64,000 nucleotides of DNA, from contig NZ_JACVZC010000002.1 in NCBI RefSeq assembly GCF_016658545.1, forward strand, positions 150,022-214,021, written 5' to 3'. Below are positions 1-8,678 of this stretch, piece by piece. Position numbers and translations under genes: made by a program. This DNA comes from Pseudomonas sp. S37. Lineage in GTDB: Bacteria > Pseudomonadota > Gammaproteobacteria > Pseudomonadales > Pseudomonadaceae. The notes below the pieces were generated by a model, which searched no databases, was not told where the DNA came from, and saw only the letters and a program-made list of their open reading frames with translations. Position 1 is the first letter of the stretch; every line of letters starts with the position of its first letter.

Positions 1-130
1 TGCCGCAGCCCGAAGGGCCGAGGAACACGCAGATTTCCCCTTCGTTGACGGTGAGGCTTACCGAGTCGACGGCTTTGACGTCCTTGCCGTTGACGTTGAA
101 GGTTTTGCTGAGGTTCTTCAGTTCGATCAT
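1..130 (-). CDS. opuCA: Osmoprotectant ABC transporter ATP-binding protein (partial, 3' end outside window)
   Basis: Only the first 43 codons are present; the gene runs off the left edge. They read as an ABC ATPase N-terminus (MIELKNLSKTF) and reach the Walker A loop (GPSGCG) exactly at the edge. The ATG overlaps the stop of the upstream permease gene (ATGA), so the two are translationally coupled. It would be the nucleotide-binding subunit of the quaternary-amine importer encoded by the next three genes. The gene order permease, binding protein, permease, ATPase is that of Pseudomonas opuCD-CC-CB-CA. The substrate (carnitine, betaine or choline) is inferred from the family. Confidence 0.85.
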   Translation of the reverse strand, partial: MIELKNLSKTFNVNGKDVKAVDSVSLTVNEGEICVFLGPSGCG

Positions 131-780
131 GAGCGCAGTCCTTCTGGAGTCAGGGCACGTTGCAGGGTTTGCAGCAGCAGGTCGGCAATGATCGCCAGCA
201 GGCTGACCAGTACGGCGCCGACCAGCAGCATCGACATGTCGCTGCGGCTGATGGAGGTAAGAATCAGCACGCCAAGGCCGCCGGCGCCGATAGTGGCGGC
301 AATGGTCATGACGCCGATGTTCATCACCACGGCGGTGCGCACGCCGGCCAGGATCACCGGCACGGCGATGGGCAGCTCGACCATGCGCAGGCGCTGGCCG
401 AAGGTCATGCCGATGCCGCGTGCGGCTTCACGGATGCCGGGCTCGACATTGGTCAGGGCCAGGTAGGTGTTGCGCATGATCGGCAGCAGCGAATACAGGA
501 ACACCGCGGTAATCGCCGGGAGCGGGCCAAGCCCCTGGCCAAACTTCGAGTAGAACGGCAGCAACAGGCCGAACAGGGCAATCGAAGGGATGGTCAGCAG
601 CACCGTGGCGCTGGCCTGCAACGGGCCGGCAAAGGCCGGGAAGCGGGTCATGAGGATGCCCAGCGGCACCCCGACCAGAATCGCCAGGCCCACGGCCACG
701 CCAACCAGCATGATGTGCTGCCAGGTCAGGTGCAGCACCTGGGCCCAGTCCAGGTGGTTGAAGGTATCGATCAGGTTCAT
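127..780 (-). CDS. opuCB: Osmoprotectant ABC transporter permease
   Basis: This is a 217-residue inner-membrane permease of the OpuC/ProW type with about five or six hydrophobic segments. The cytoplasmic EAA loop that docks on the ATPase is visible at about residues 117-135 (REAARGIGMT...). The ATG overlaps the stop codon of the binding-protein gene upstream, and its own stop overlaps the ATPase start, so four genes form one tightly coupled operon. It should form the translocation pore together with the second permease at 1705-2418. Confidence 0.88.
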   Translation of the reverse strand: MNLIDTFNHLDWAQVLHLTWQHIMLVGVAVGLAILVGVPLGILMTRFPAFAGPLQASATVLLTIPSIALFGLLLPFYSKFGQGLGPLPAITAVFLYSLLPIMRNTYLALTNVEPGIREAARGIGMTFGQRLRMVELPIAVPVILAGVRTAVVMNIGVMTIAATIGAGGLGVLILTSISRSDMSMLLVGAVLVSLLAIIADLLLQTLQRALTPEGLRS

Positions 781-1691
781 GGCTGGCCCTCACTGTTCAA
801 TGGGTGCTCACGCAAGAAGGCGGCGGCCACGGCGGTCGGGTTCTGGTGCTCGACATCGACCTTGGCGTTGAGCTGGCGCATGGTTTCGTCGTCCAGCTGC
901 TCGGCCAGCGGCTTGAGCAGGCCGGCCAGTTGCGGGTTGGCGTCGAGCACGGCCTTGCGTACCACTGGCGCTGCGGTGTAGTCGGGGAAGTAGTGCTTGT
1001 CGTCTTCCAGCAGCTTGAGGTTGAACGCACTCAGGCGGCCGTCGGTGGTGTAGACAAGGCCGGCGAACACTTGGTTGTTGCGCATGGCGGTGTAGACCAG
1101 GCCGCCGTCCATCTGGCGGATATTGCGCCGGTCCAGTGGCAGTTCGTACATCTCGCGCAAGCCGACCAGGCCATCGGGGCGGTTGGCGAACTCGGTGTCC
1201 AGCGCCACCAGGTGGGTGCGCTGGCTTTCGTCACGCAGCACCTGGTTGAGGTCGCTGATGGTATTGATGTGCGGGTAGGCCTCGGCCACCTGCTTGGGCA
1301 GGCCCAGCGCATAGGTATTGCTGAACTTCGACGGGGTCAGCCAGATGAGGTCTTTTTTCGCATCCAGCGCCTTCACCCGGGCGAACGTGGCTTCGGCATT
1401 GGGCATACGCTCGTCGATGTGGTTATACGACACCAGCGACACGCCGGTGTATTCCCACATCAGGTCGAGCTGGCCGGTTTCCTGGGCCTGGCGCGCGATG
1501 TTGCTGCCAAGGCCGGTGGTAACGCGCACATCGAAGCCGTTGGCACGCAGGTATTGCGCAGTGATTTCGGCGAGCACGGTCTGTTCGGTAAATACCCGGG
1601 CGCCGATGCGCACCAGCGGTTTTTCCGCTGCCTGGGCAACTCCTGCAAACAGCAGGGCCGCGCCCAGCAGCAAGGCGATTCTCTTCTTCAT
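777..1691 (-). CDS. opuCC: Osmoprotectant ABC transporter periplasmic substrate-binding protein
   Basis: This is a 304-residue binding protein of the OpuAC/YehZ family that delivers quaternary amines to the membrane complex. It starts with a clear Sec signal peptide (MKKRIALLLGAALLFAG, cleavage near AQA-AE), after which the mature domain begins KPLVRIGARVFTEQ. An in-frame start ten codons further upstream exists, but the MKKR start places the signal peptide correctly. It lies between the two permease genes, with the stop overlapping the opuCB start. Ligand identity cannot be read from the sequence. Confidence 0.87.
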   Translation of the reverse strand: MKKRIALLLGAALLFAGVAQAAEKPLVRIGARVFTEQTVLAEITAQYLRANGFDVRVTTGLGSNIARQAQETGQLDLMWEYTGVSLVSYNHIDERMPNAEATFARVKALDAKKDLIWLTPSKFSNTYALGLPKQVAEAYPHINTISDLNQVLRDESQRTHLVALDTEFANRPDGLVGLREMYELPLDRRNIRQMDGGLVYTAMRNNQVFAGLVYTTDGRLSAFNLKLLEDDKHYFPDYTAAPVVRKAVLDANPQLAGLLKPLAEQLDDETMRQLNAKVDVEHQNPTAVAAAFLREHPLNSEGQP

Positions 1692-1704
1692 ACGTTCCCT
1701 ATCC

Positions 1705-2418
1705 TTATTGGGCCAGGCCACGTTCCAGCCAGCGCTTGCTGGAGAAACTCACCGCCGCATCCAGCACCAGTGCCAGCAGCGCGGTGCAGGCGGCACCCAG
1801 CAGCAACTGTGGCTGGTTGTTCAGGGCGATGCCGGGGAAGATCAGGCTACCCAGGCTGTTGGCACCGATCAGGAATGCCAGCGGCGCGGTACCCACGTTC
1901 AACGCCAGGGCCACGCGTACACCGCCGACAATGATCGGCACGGCATTGGGCAGCTCCACCTGCCAGAGTTGCTGGCGCGGGGTCATGCCGATGCCGGTGG
2001 CGGCTTCCTTGAGCGAGGCGGGGACGTTTTTCAGGCCCTCGTAGGTGTTGCGCACGATGGGCAGGAGGGAGGCGAGGAACAACGCGAAGATCGCAGGCCC
2101 GGCGCCGATGCCCAGGATACTCAGGGCGATGGCCAGAACGGCCAGGGGGGGAATGGTGTTGCCAACGTTGAAGAACTGCATGAAGCGCTCGGCTTTGTCG
2201 ACCCGGTGCGGTCGACTGAGTGCAATGCCGGCGGGGATGCCCACGGCCAGCGCCGCCGCCATCGAAGCCAGCACCAGTACCAGGTGCGCTTGCAGATAGA
2301 ACCCAAGATCGTCGCGATAACGCGCGATCGTGTCGATGCCGATCCAGTGGATCAGCAGGGCCAGGATGACGAGCACGGTGGCGCATCCCAACAGCCCTTT
2401 ACCGTAGCGTTTAGCCAC
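1705..2418 (-). CDS. opuCD: Osmoprotectant ABC transporter permease, first gene of the operon
   Basis: This is a 237-residue permease paralogous to opuCB, with the EAA loop KEAATGIGMTPRQQ and about six hydrophobic stretches. I chose the GTG at 2418 because AAGGAG lies seven bases upstream of it. A longer in-frame GTG at 2448 lacks a ribosome-binding site. The gene opens the four-gene opuC operon. The regulatory region upstream (2419-2785) contains two strong inverted repeats, described separately. Confidence 0.85.
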   Translation of the reverse strand: MAKRYGKGLLGCATVLVILALLIHWIGIDTIARYRDDLGFYLQAHLVLVLASMAAALAVGIPAGIALSRPHRVDKAERFMQFFNVGNTIPPLAVLAIALSILGIGAGPAIFALFLASLLPIVRNTYEGLKNVPASLKEAATGIGMTPRQQLWQVELPNAVPIIVGGVRVALALNVGTAPLAFLIGANSLGSLIFPGIALNNQPQLLLGAACTALLALVLDAAVSFSSKRWLERGLAQ

Positions 2419-2700
2419 AGGCGGACTCCTTGTGTTGTCGGCGAGCACACTTCTTTTTTGCCGGCCAGTGCTGGCGGCGGTTGGTGTGTTCGCGAGTAGC
2501 AGCGTGATGCATGCCGAAGGCTGCGATCAGGCCATGAGCCAAACCCCGTCGGGCCCGAAATTGCTGATGAAACCAGTCCCCAACCGAAGCGGGTTGCAGG
2601 GGAGTGGACGTCTCCGTGGGCGTAAAGGTTCCCATCTAAGGCGGCATTTGGCCAGCGTTAATCACTGGGCGGGTGGGAAATTGGCGAGAAAAAACAGCGG

Positions 2701-2728
2701 GTTAATTCGCTGCAGGCGTTGAATTAAC
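2701..2728. promoter_or_regulatory. Perfect inverted repeat, operator-like
   Basis: GTTAATTC and GAATTAAC are exact inverted copies separated by 12 bases. The AT-rich half-sites stand out in GC-rich DNA. This is the form of a binding site for a dimeric regulator acting on the opuC operon, but the regulator is unknown and the function is inference. Confidence 0.45.
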
Positions 2729-2741
2729 TGCCCTGTGGCCT

Positions 2742-2755
2742 TTTATCGTGATAAA
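2742..2755. promoter_or_regulatory. TTTATC-GT-GATAAA palindrome
   Basis: This is a 6+2+6 palindrome 13 bases from the GTTAATTC repeat, again AT-rich. It could be a second operator, or part of a promoter for the minus-strand opuC operon. Only the symmetry is seen directly. Confidence 0.35.
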
Positions 2756-2785
2756 GCGATTGTTTGGTGAATTTGTTGCGGCAGG

Positions 2786-2881
2786 TCCGGCCCTTTCGCG
2801 GGTGAACCCGCTCCTACAAGGACCGCATGGCATTCGCAATCTGTGTAGGAGCGGGTTTACCCGCGAAGAGGCCGGTACAGG
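2786..2881. repeat. REPIN (two inverted REP elements)
   Basis: Two inverted copies of the P. putida-type REP core (CGCGGGTGAACCCGCTCCTAC and its complement GTAGGAGCGGGTTTACCCGCG, each split here by small variations) are separated by about 25 bases. It lies upstream of prfC, outside the coding sequence. Confidence 0.85.
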
Positions 2882-2901
2882 CGCCATTCATTCCTCAGGT
2901 T

Positions 2902-2929
2902 TTGGTCCAGGCTCAACTTCAGGTATGAT
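2902..2929 (+). promoter_or_regulatory. Candidate sigma-70 promoter of prfC
   Basis: TTGGTC, 16 bases, then TATGAT, ending about 37 bases before the prfC ATG. The -10 box is good and the -35 box moderate. Located by eye. Confidence 0.5.
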
Positions 2930-2966
2930 ATCGCCCCTTTTAAATCCCCCAGTCAGGCGATTTCCC

Positions 2967-4550
<1,584 letters not shown>

Positions 4551-4592
4551 TTCGGGAAGTCTGCTCCTGATTTTCAGGGCCTGCTCCTGACC

Positions 4593-4670
4593 CCTGTGGG
4601 AGCGGGTTTACCCGCGAATGCGATGTTGAATTTACCAACGCATTCGCGGGTGAACCCGCTCCCACAGGGA
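4593..4670. repeat. REPIN between convergent prfC and polyamine-binding-protein genes
   Basis: CCTGTGGGAGCGGGTTTACC at 4593 onward is followed 20 bases later by its inverted copy, ending CCCGCTCCCACAGGG. Both arms share CGCGAATG/CATTCGCG extensions, so the whole 78 bases can fold as one long hairpin. It sits 42 bases after the prfC stop and 18 bases from the stop of the convergent gene, where a two-way terminator would be expected. Confidence 0.85.
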
Positions 4671-4687
4671 CTGCACTACGGCCGCGC

Positions 4688-5767
4688 TCAGTTCCCTGCT
4701 TTGATACTGGTCCAGATCCGGGTCCTGATGCGGTCGATCTTCGCCGGCATTGCCTCCAGCGCATACAGCTTGCCCATCACTTCCTCGCTCGGGTAAATCA
4801 TCGTATTACCCTTCATCGCCGGCTCCACCAGCCCGTCCGCCTTGAGGTTGCCGTTGGCGTATTGCACGTGGTTGCTGATGTTGGCCATCACTTCCGGCTG
4901 CAGCAGGTAATTCATGTAGGCATACCCGGCCTTCTCATCCGGCGCATCGGCCGGCATGGCGACCATGTCGAACCACATCGGCGCACCTTCCTTGGGTATC
5001 GAGTAACCCACCTTCACCCCGTTCTTCGCTTCTTCAGCACGGTTCTTCGCCTGCAGCACATCCCCCGAGAAGCCCACCACCACGCAGATATCGCCGTTAG
5101 CCAGGTCACCGGTGTACTTCGATGAGTGGAAGTAGCTGATGTACGGCCGCACCTGCATCAGCAGCGCCTTGGCCTTGTCGTAGTCCGCCGGGTTCTGGCT
5201 GTGGTGTGGCAGGCCCAGGTAGTGCAGGGCGATCGGCAGCAGCTCGGGGCCGTTGTCCAGCACGGCGACGCCGCAGCTTTTCAGCTTGCTCATGTACTCG
5301 GGCTTGAAGATCAGGTCCCACGAATCCAGCGGCGCGTTGTCGCCCAGCACCGCCTTGACCTTGTCGATGTTGTAGCCGATGCCGGTGCTGCCCCACAGGT
5401 ACGGGAAGCCGTACTGGTTGCCCGGGTCGTTCACCTCCAGCGCCTTGAGCAGCACAGGGTTGAGGTTGTGCCAGTTGGGCAGCTGCGACTTGTCCAGGCG
5501 CTTCAAGGCCTTGCCCTGGATCTGCCGGGCCATGAAGTGGTTGGAGGGGAACACCACGTCGTAGCCGGAGTTGCCGGTCATCAGCTTGCCGTCGAGGGTT
5601 TCGTTGCTGTCGTACACGTCGTAGGTGGGCACGATGCCGCTGGCTTGCTGGAAGTTCTTCAGCGTGTCAGGGGCTACATAGCTGGACCAGTTGTAGATCT
5701 TCACCGTTTCGGCGGCGCCGGCGAAGCTTGCGGCCAGCATCAGGGGGGCGAGAAGAAGCGTGCGCAT
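4688..5767 (-). CDS. Polyamine-type ABC transporter periplasmic binding protein (PotF/SpuD family)
   Basis: This is a 359-residue protein with a Sec signal peptide (MRTLLLAPLMLAASFAGAA) followed by KIYNWSSYVAPDTL, the hallmark N-terminus of putrescine/spermidine binding proteins of the PotF/SpuD group. Later motifs (YDVYDSNETLDGKL, YDVVFPS, YGFPYLWGSTGIGYN) fit the same family. No permease or ATPase gene accompanies it; it is the last gene of a set with a cupin, an FAD oxidoreductase and an AraC regulator. It probably supplies an amine to a transporter encoded elsewhere. The exact ligand is unknown. Confidence 0.88.
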   Translation of the reverse strand: MRTLLLAPLMLAASFAGAAETVKIYNWSSYVAPDTLKNFQQASGIVPTYDVYDSNETLDGKLMTGNSGYDVVFPSNHFMARQIQGKALKRLDKSQLPNWHNLNPVLLKALEVNDPGNQYGFPYLWGSTGIGYNIDKVKAVLGDNAPLDSWDLIFKPEYMSKLKSCGVAVLDNGPELLPIALHYLGLPHHSQNPADYDKAKALLMQVRPYISYFHSSKYTGDLANGDICVVVGFSGDVLQAKNRAEEAKNGVKVGYSIPKEGAPMWFDMVAMPADAPDEKAGYAYMNYLLQPEVMANISNHVQYANGNLKADGLVEPAMKGNTMIYPSEEVMGKLYALEAMPAKIDRIRTRIWTSIKAGN

Positions 5768-5788
5768 GTCGGGGTTACCTTGCTTTGT

Positions 5789-5796
5789 CTGTTGTT
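5789..5796 (-). promoter_or_regulatory. CA motif (Hfq/Crc-type) upstream of the potF-like gene
   Basis: AACAACAG lies in the 5' untranslated region about 20 bases before the ATG and shortly before the AAGG ribosome-binding site. It matches AANAANAA at seven of eight positions. Hfq with Crc represses translation through such motifs in Pseudomonas; its use here is inference. Confidence 0.4.
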
Positions 5797-5819
5797 ATCG
5801 AAGGCAGGCGATCAGCGGA

Positions 5820-6161
5820 TCAGAAGATAAGTACGTAGGTCTTGCGCACGGTCTCCTGGATGTCCCAGGTGCCGGTGCTGTTGGCCGGTAGCATCAATGC
5901 GTCTCCGGCTTCTATGAGCAGGGGCTCGCCACCGTCGGGGGTGAACGTGCAGCGGCCCTTGATGAAATGGCAGAACTCCTGTTGCACGATCTGCCGCCGC
6001 CAGCGCCCGGGGGTGCACTCCCAGATGCCGGTTTCGACGCCGTCGCTGCGTTCCACGCAGGTGACCGAAGTCACTGCCACGGGCTCGCCAAGCGGTACCG
6101 CAACGGGGTTGGAGCTATCGAGCACGGCGCTGTCGGTGTTCTTGAACTGGGTGATGCTCAT
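5820..6161 (-). CDS. Small cupin-domain protein (DUF861/EutQ-like)
   Basis: A 113-residue single cupin domain. Conserved features include a C-terminal beta-barrel stretch with FCHFIKGRCTFTPDGGEP and GDALMLPANSTGTWD, typical of the DUF861 cupins often found beside amine or ureide catabolic genes. There is no signal peptide, so it is cytosolic. It lies 33 bases downstream of the FAD oxidoreductase gene and 52 bases upstream of the binding-protein gene on the same strand, so an operon is likely. It may be an accessory or sensing protein; catalytic activity cannot be inferred. Confidence 0.8.
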   Translation of the reverse strand: MSITQFKNTDSAVLDSSNPVAVPLGEPVAVTSVTCVERSDGVETGIWECTPGRWRRQIVQQEFCHFIKGRCTFTPDGGEPLLIEAGDALMLPANSTGTWDIQETVRKTYVLIF

Positions 6162-6194
6162 GGCCGGTAAATCCTGTGTCGGGAAAAAGGGAAG

Positions 6195-7601
6195 TCAGTG
6201 CATGAAGCCTTCCATGAAGTCCGCAAGATTACTGGCCAGCCGCCGCCTCCACGGCGCACTGGCGGGGTTGGCGAGGGTCCGGTCCTCGTGGACGAAACTC
6301 TGGATGATCGCGTTGTAGCCCAGCCAGCGGCAGGGCTCGGGTGGCCAGCTGGCCAGGCTCGAAACAGGTCGGTTGTCGAGTACCCAGGGTTGCGCGGTCA
6401 GTTCGTTGTGCTGGTTAAGGATCAGCGCCGCCAGGGTGCGCCCGCCCAGGTTGGTGGCACCGACACCTTCACCACCGTAGCCGCCGGCCAGGGCAATGCC
6501 GCGCTGGCGGTCACAGAGCATATGCGGGCGGAAACGCCGTGCCATGCCCAGGTTGCCGCCCCACGAGTGGGTAATGCGCACGTGTTTCAGTTGCGGGAAC
6601 AGCTCGCTGAACAGGTAGCGGCGCAGCTCGATTTCCTGCTCGTCGAGGTTGAAGTTTTCGCGCAGGCGGCCACCGAAGCGGTAGCCACCGCGGGCGCCGA
6701 ACACCAGGCGGTTGTCGGCGGTGCGCTGGCCATAGGTGACCTGGCGGCTGCTCTCGCTGAAGGCCTGGCCCTGGTTCAGGCCGATCTGCTCCCAGGTGGA
6801 TTCCGGCAACGGCTCGGTGGCCACCAGCAGGCTCTGTACCGGCAGTTGATGTTTGCCCAGTGGCGGCAGGCTGGCGGCGTAGCCTTCGACGGCGGGCACA
6901 CTCCACTGGCAGCGAATGCGCGCCAGCGGAGTACGAACTTCGCCGGGTTGCCAGTCGATGGCCGGGGTGTTCTCGTAGATCGGCACGCCCAGCGCTTCCA
7001 CCGCCCGGGCCAGGCCGCGCACCAGTTTGGCCGGCTGGATGGTTGCGGTGTGCGGGCTGTAGATGGCGCCATAGGCATTGCTGACCCGCAGCTGGGCGTC
7101 CAGTTGCTCGGGGCGCAACCAGCGGTAATCGTCCTCGGTCATGCCCTGGCGATACAGGTCGTCGAGGTAGGCGCGCAGGCTGCGTTCCTGTTCCGGGTAG
7201 CGCGCGGCGCAGTACAGCACGCCGCCTTTGCGGTAGTCGCAGCCGATGCCTTCGCGCTGCAGCACGCTGTGCACTTCATCGGGAATGCCGTGCAGCAGGT
7301 CGATGCTGGCGCGGCGTTGTTGCGGTGACAGGCTGGCGAGCAGGCGGTCTTCGCCGAGCAGGTTGCCCATCAGCCAGCCGCCGTTGCGCCCGGAGGCGCC
7401 GAAGCCGGCGATGTTTGCGTCGATGACCGCGATGTTCAGCTGTGGCGCCTGGCGCTTGAGGTAGTAGGCGGTCCACAGGCCGGTGTAGCCGGCACCGATG
7501 ATGCACACGTCCGCGTCCAGATCGTCGCGCAGCGCCGGGCGGGCACACAACGGCTCGTCGAGCTGGTCCATCCACAAGCTGAGCGTGCGCAGGGGTTGCA
7601 T
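6195..7601 (-). CDS. FAD-dependent amine/amino acid oxidoreductase (DAO family, PuuB-like)
   Basis: This 468-residue enzyme begins after about 35 residues with a Rossmann FAD-binding motif (VCIIGAGYTGLWTAYYL) and a second nucleotide-contact segment (GFGASGRNGGW). It ends with the family's GYGGEGVGATNLGGR motif near residue 395. This pattern is that of the glycine/D-amino-acid oxidase fold used by gamma-glutamylputrescine oxidase and related amine oxidases. I chose ATG 7601 because GGAG lies nine bases upstream; a TTG at 7625 has no ribosome-binding site. With a polyamine-type binding protein and cupin downstream, oxidation of an imported amine is the likely role. Confidence 0.85.
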   Translation of the reverse strand: MQPLRTLSLWMDQLDEPLCARPALRDDLDADVCIIGAGYTGLWTAYYLKRQAPQLNIAVIDANIAGFGASGRNGGWLMGNLLGEDRLLASLSPQQRRASIDLLHGIPDEVHSVLQREGIGCDYRKGGVLYCAARYPEQERSLRAYLDDLYRQGMTEDDYRWLRPEQLDAQLRVSNAYGAIYSPHTATIQPAKLVRGLARAVEALGVPIYENTPAIDWQPGEVRTPLARIRCQWSVPAVEGYAASLPPLGKHQLPVQSLLVATEPLPESTWEQIGLNQGQAFSESSRQVTYGQRTADNRLVFGARGGYRFGGRLRENFNLDEQEIELRRYLFSELFPQLKHVRITHSWGGNLGMARRFRPHMLCDRQRGIALAGGYGGEGVGATNLGGRTLAALILNQHNELTAQPWVLDNRPVSSLASWPPEPCRWLGYNAIIQSFVHEDRTLANPASAPWRRRLASNLADFMEGFMH

Positions 7602-7665
7602 CGGGTTCGGCTCCACATCCGTCAAGGTCTGTGGGCGATCCTAGTGGTGTGAGTGGGCCGCTGTC

Positions 7666-8466
7666 TTACGTGCGTGCACGCAGGGAAATTTGCTTCAGGT
7701 AGGCCTTGGGCGTGAGCCCGGTGTGTTCGCGGAAGCATTTGTAGAACGCCGACAGCGAGTTGAAGCCGGCGCTGAAGGCCAGGTCGTCGATCGGCGCTTC
7801 GACGCTGTCATCGTCGAGGCTGGCCATCAGGTGCTGCAGGCGCGCCTGGTTGACGTAGCGGTAGAAGCTTTGCCCCAGCACCTGGTTCAGCAGGTAGGAA
7901 ATCTGGTTACGGCTATAGCCACTGGCCGCTGCTACCTGCTGCAGGTCCAGCTCCGGGTCCAGGTACGGGCGCTGGCGCTGGAAGTAGTGCTCCAGGTCTT
8001 GGGCCATGGTCGACAGCTGCCGGGGTGACAGGCCCAGGCGGCTGGTGGCCGGGCGCGGCCCGCTGCTGGCCCGGCCGTTGCCGTTCTGGCGCACCAGGGT
8101 GGCGTATTCGTTGACCCGCCAGATCAGCCCGTCCTTGACGGTGATCGCCTCGCTGGACTGGAACGCCACCAGACCGTCGCCGCCCTGCACCGTGACCTGG
8201 TACTGGATGAACGCGGTGCAGCCATCGACGCGGATGCGGTCGCTGTGGACGATGTCTTCGCCAGCTTCATGGGGCAGGCAGGCGCGTACGTAGTCGCGCA
8301 GTTCCTGGTAACCGAGCACGCGGTTCTGGAAAAAGTCGTGGTACTGGATATCGGGGTGGTAAAGCGCGATCACGCCGTCGAGGTCGCGATGCTTCCAGCA
8401 CAGGTGGTAGCGCAGCACGGTGTCGGCGGTGAGGGGTGTCTGGGCAGCGTCGTCGGCAAGCGTCAT
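7666..8466 (-). CDS. AraC-family transcriptional regulator with N-terminal SnoaL/NTF2-like domain
   Basis: The 266-residue protein joins two parts. Residues about 18-120 (LRYHLCWKHRDLDGVIALYHPDIQYHDFF split over the fold) read as an NTF2/SnoaL-like ligand pocket. Residues about 165-266 are an AraC double helix-turn-helix (LQQVAAASGYSRNQISYLL; IDDLAFSAGFNSLSAFYKCF; HTGLTPKAYLKQ). Most AraC proteins have a cupin sensor instead. It lies 64 bases upstream of the FAD oxidoreductase on the same strand, so it probably senses a small molecule and controls the amine-use genes that follow. Confidence 0.85.
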   Translation of the reverse strand: MTLADDAAQTPLTADTVLRYHLCWKHRDLDGVIALYHPDIQYHDFFQNRVLGYQELRDYVRACLPHEAGEDIVHSDRIRVDGCTAFIQYQVTVQGGDGLVAFQSSEAITVKDGLIWRVNEYATLVRQNGNGRASSGPRPATSRLGLSPRQLSTMAQDLEHYFQRQRPYLDPELDLQQVAAASGYSRNQISYLLNQVLGQSFYRYVNQARLQHLMASLDDDSVEAPIDDLAFSAGFNSLSAFYKCFREHTGLTPKAYLKQISLRART

Positions 8467-8611
8467 GACCGAATCATGCCTTGCCGGCTGGCCCCGTTAC
8501 AAGAATGCAGAACACCTGATGGATTGGCGGCAGTCGCGCATTTTGCACGGTCCCGAATCAGCAAGGTTTTCCAAGGCATTGATTTTCAAGGGTGTCATTT
8601 TTTGTCACAAC

Positions 8612-8627
8612 TGGCACAGCCGCTGCA
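8612..8627 (+). promoter_or_regulatory. Candidate sigma-54 (RpoN) promoter
   Basis: TGGCACAGCCGCTGCA has GG at 8613-8614 and GC at 8625-8626 with the required ten-base spacing, and matches TGGCAC-N5-TTGCA except for one -12 base. The start of transcription would fall near 8638, about 40 bases before the ATG at 8679. The sigma-54 gene itself (rpoN) is in this window. Found by eye; not tested. Confidence 0.5.
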
Positions 8628-8678
8628 ATGGTTACTGCGCGAATGGAATTCTCGCCCACAACATAAGGCGCACACATC

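Larger units (their letters stand above)
2419..2785. other. Intergenic region between opuCD and prfC
   Basis: About 550 bases separate opuCD from the divergent prfC. The opuC-proximal part holds an open frame of 74 codons on the minus strand (2411-2635). That frame has no ribosome-binding site and weaker third-position GC than its neighbours, so I do not call it a gene. The middle holds an exact inverted repeat (2701-2728) and a TTTATC/GATAAA palindrome (2742-2755). A REPIN and a sigma-70-like promoter for prfC follow. The opuC promoter must lie here, but I could not assign its boxes. Confidence 0.6.

Noticed and set aside
2411..2635. 74-codon frame on the minus strand upstream of opuCD, ending inside its start region
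   Set aside because: No ribosome-binding site at its ATG, lower third-position GC than real genes beside it, and no family recognised. The AAGGAG at its end belongs to opuCD.
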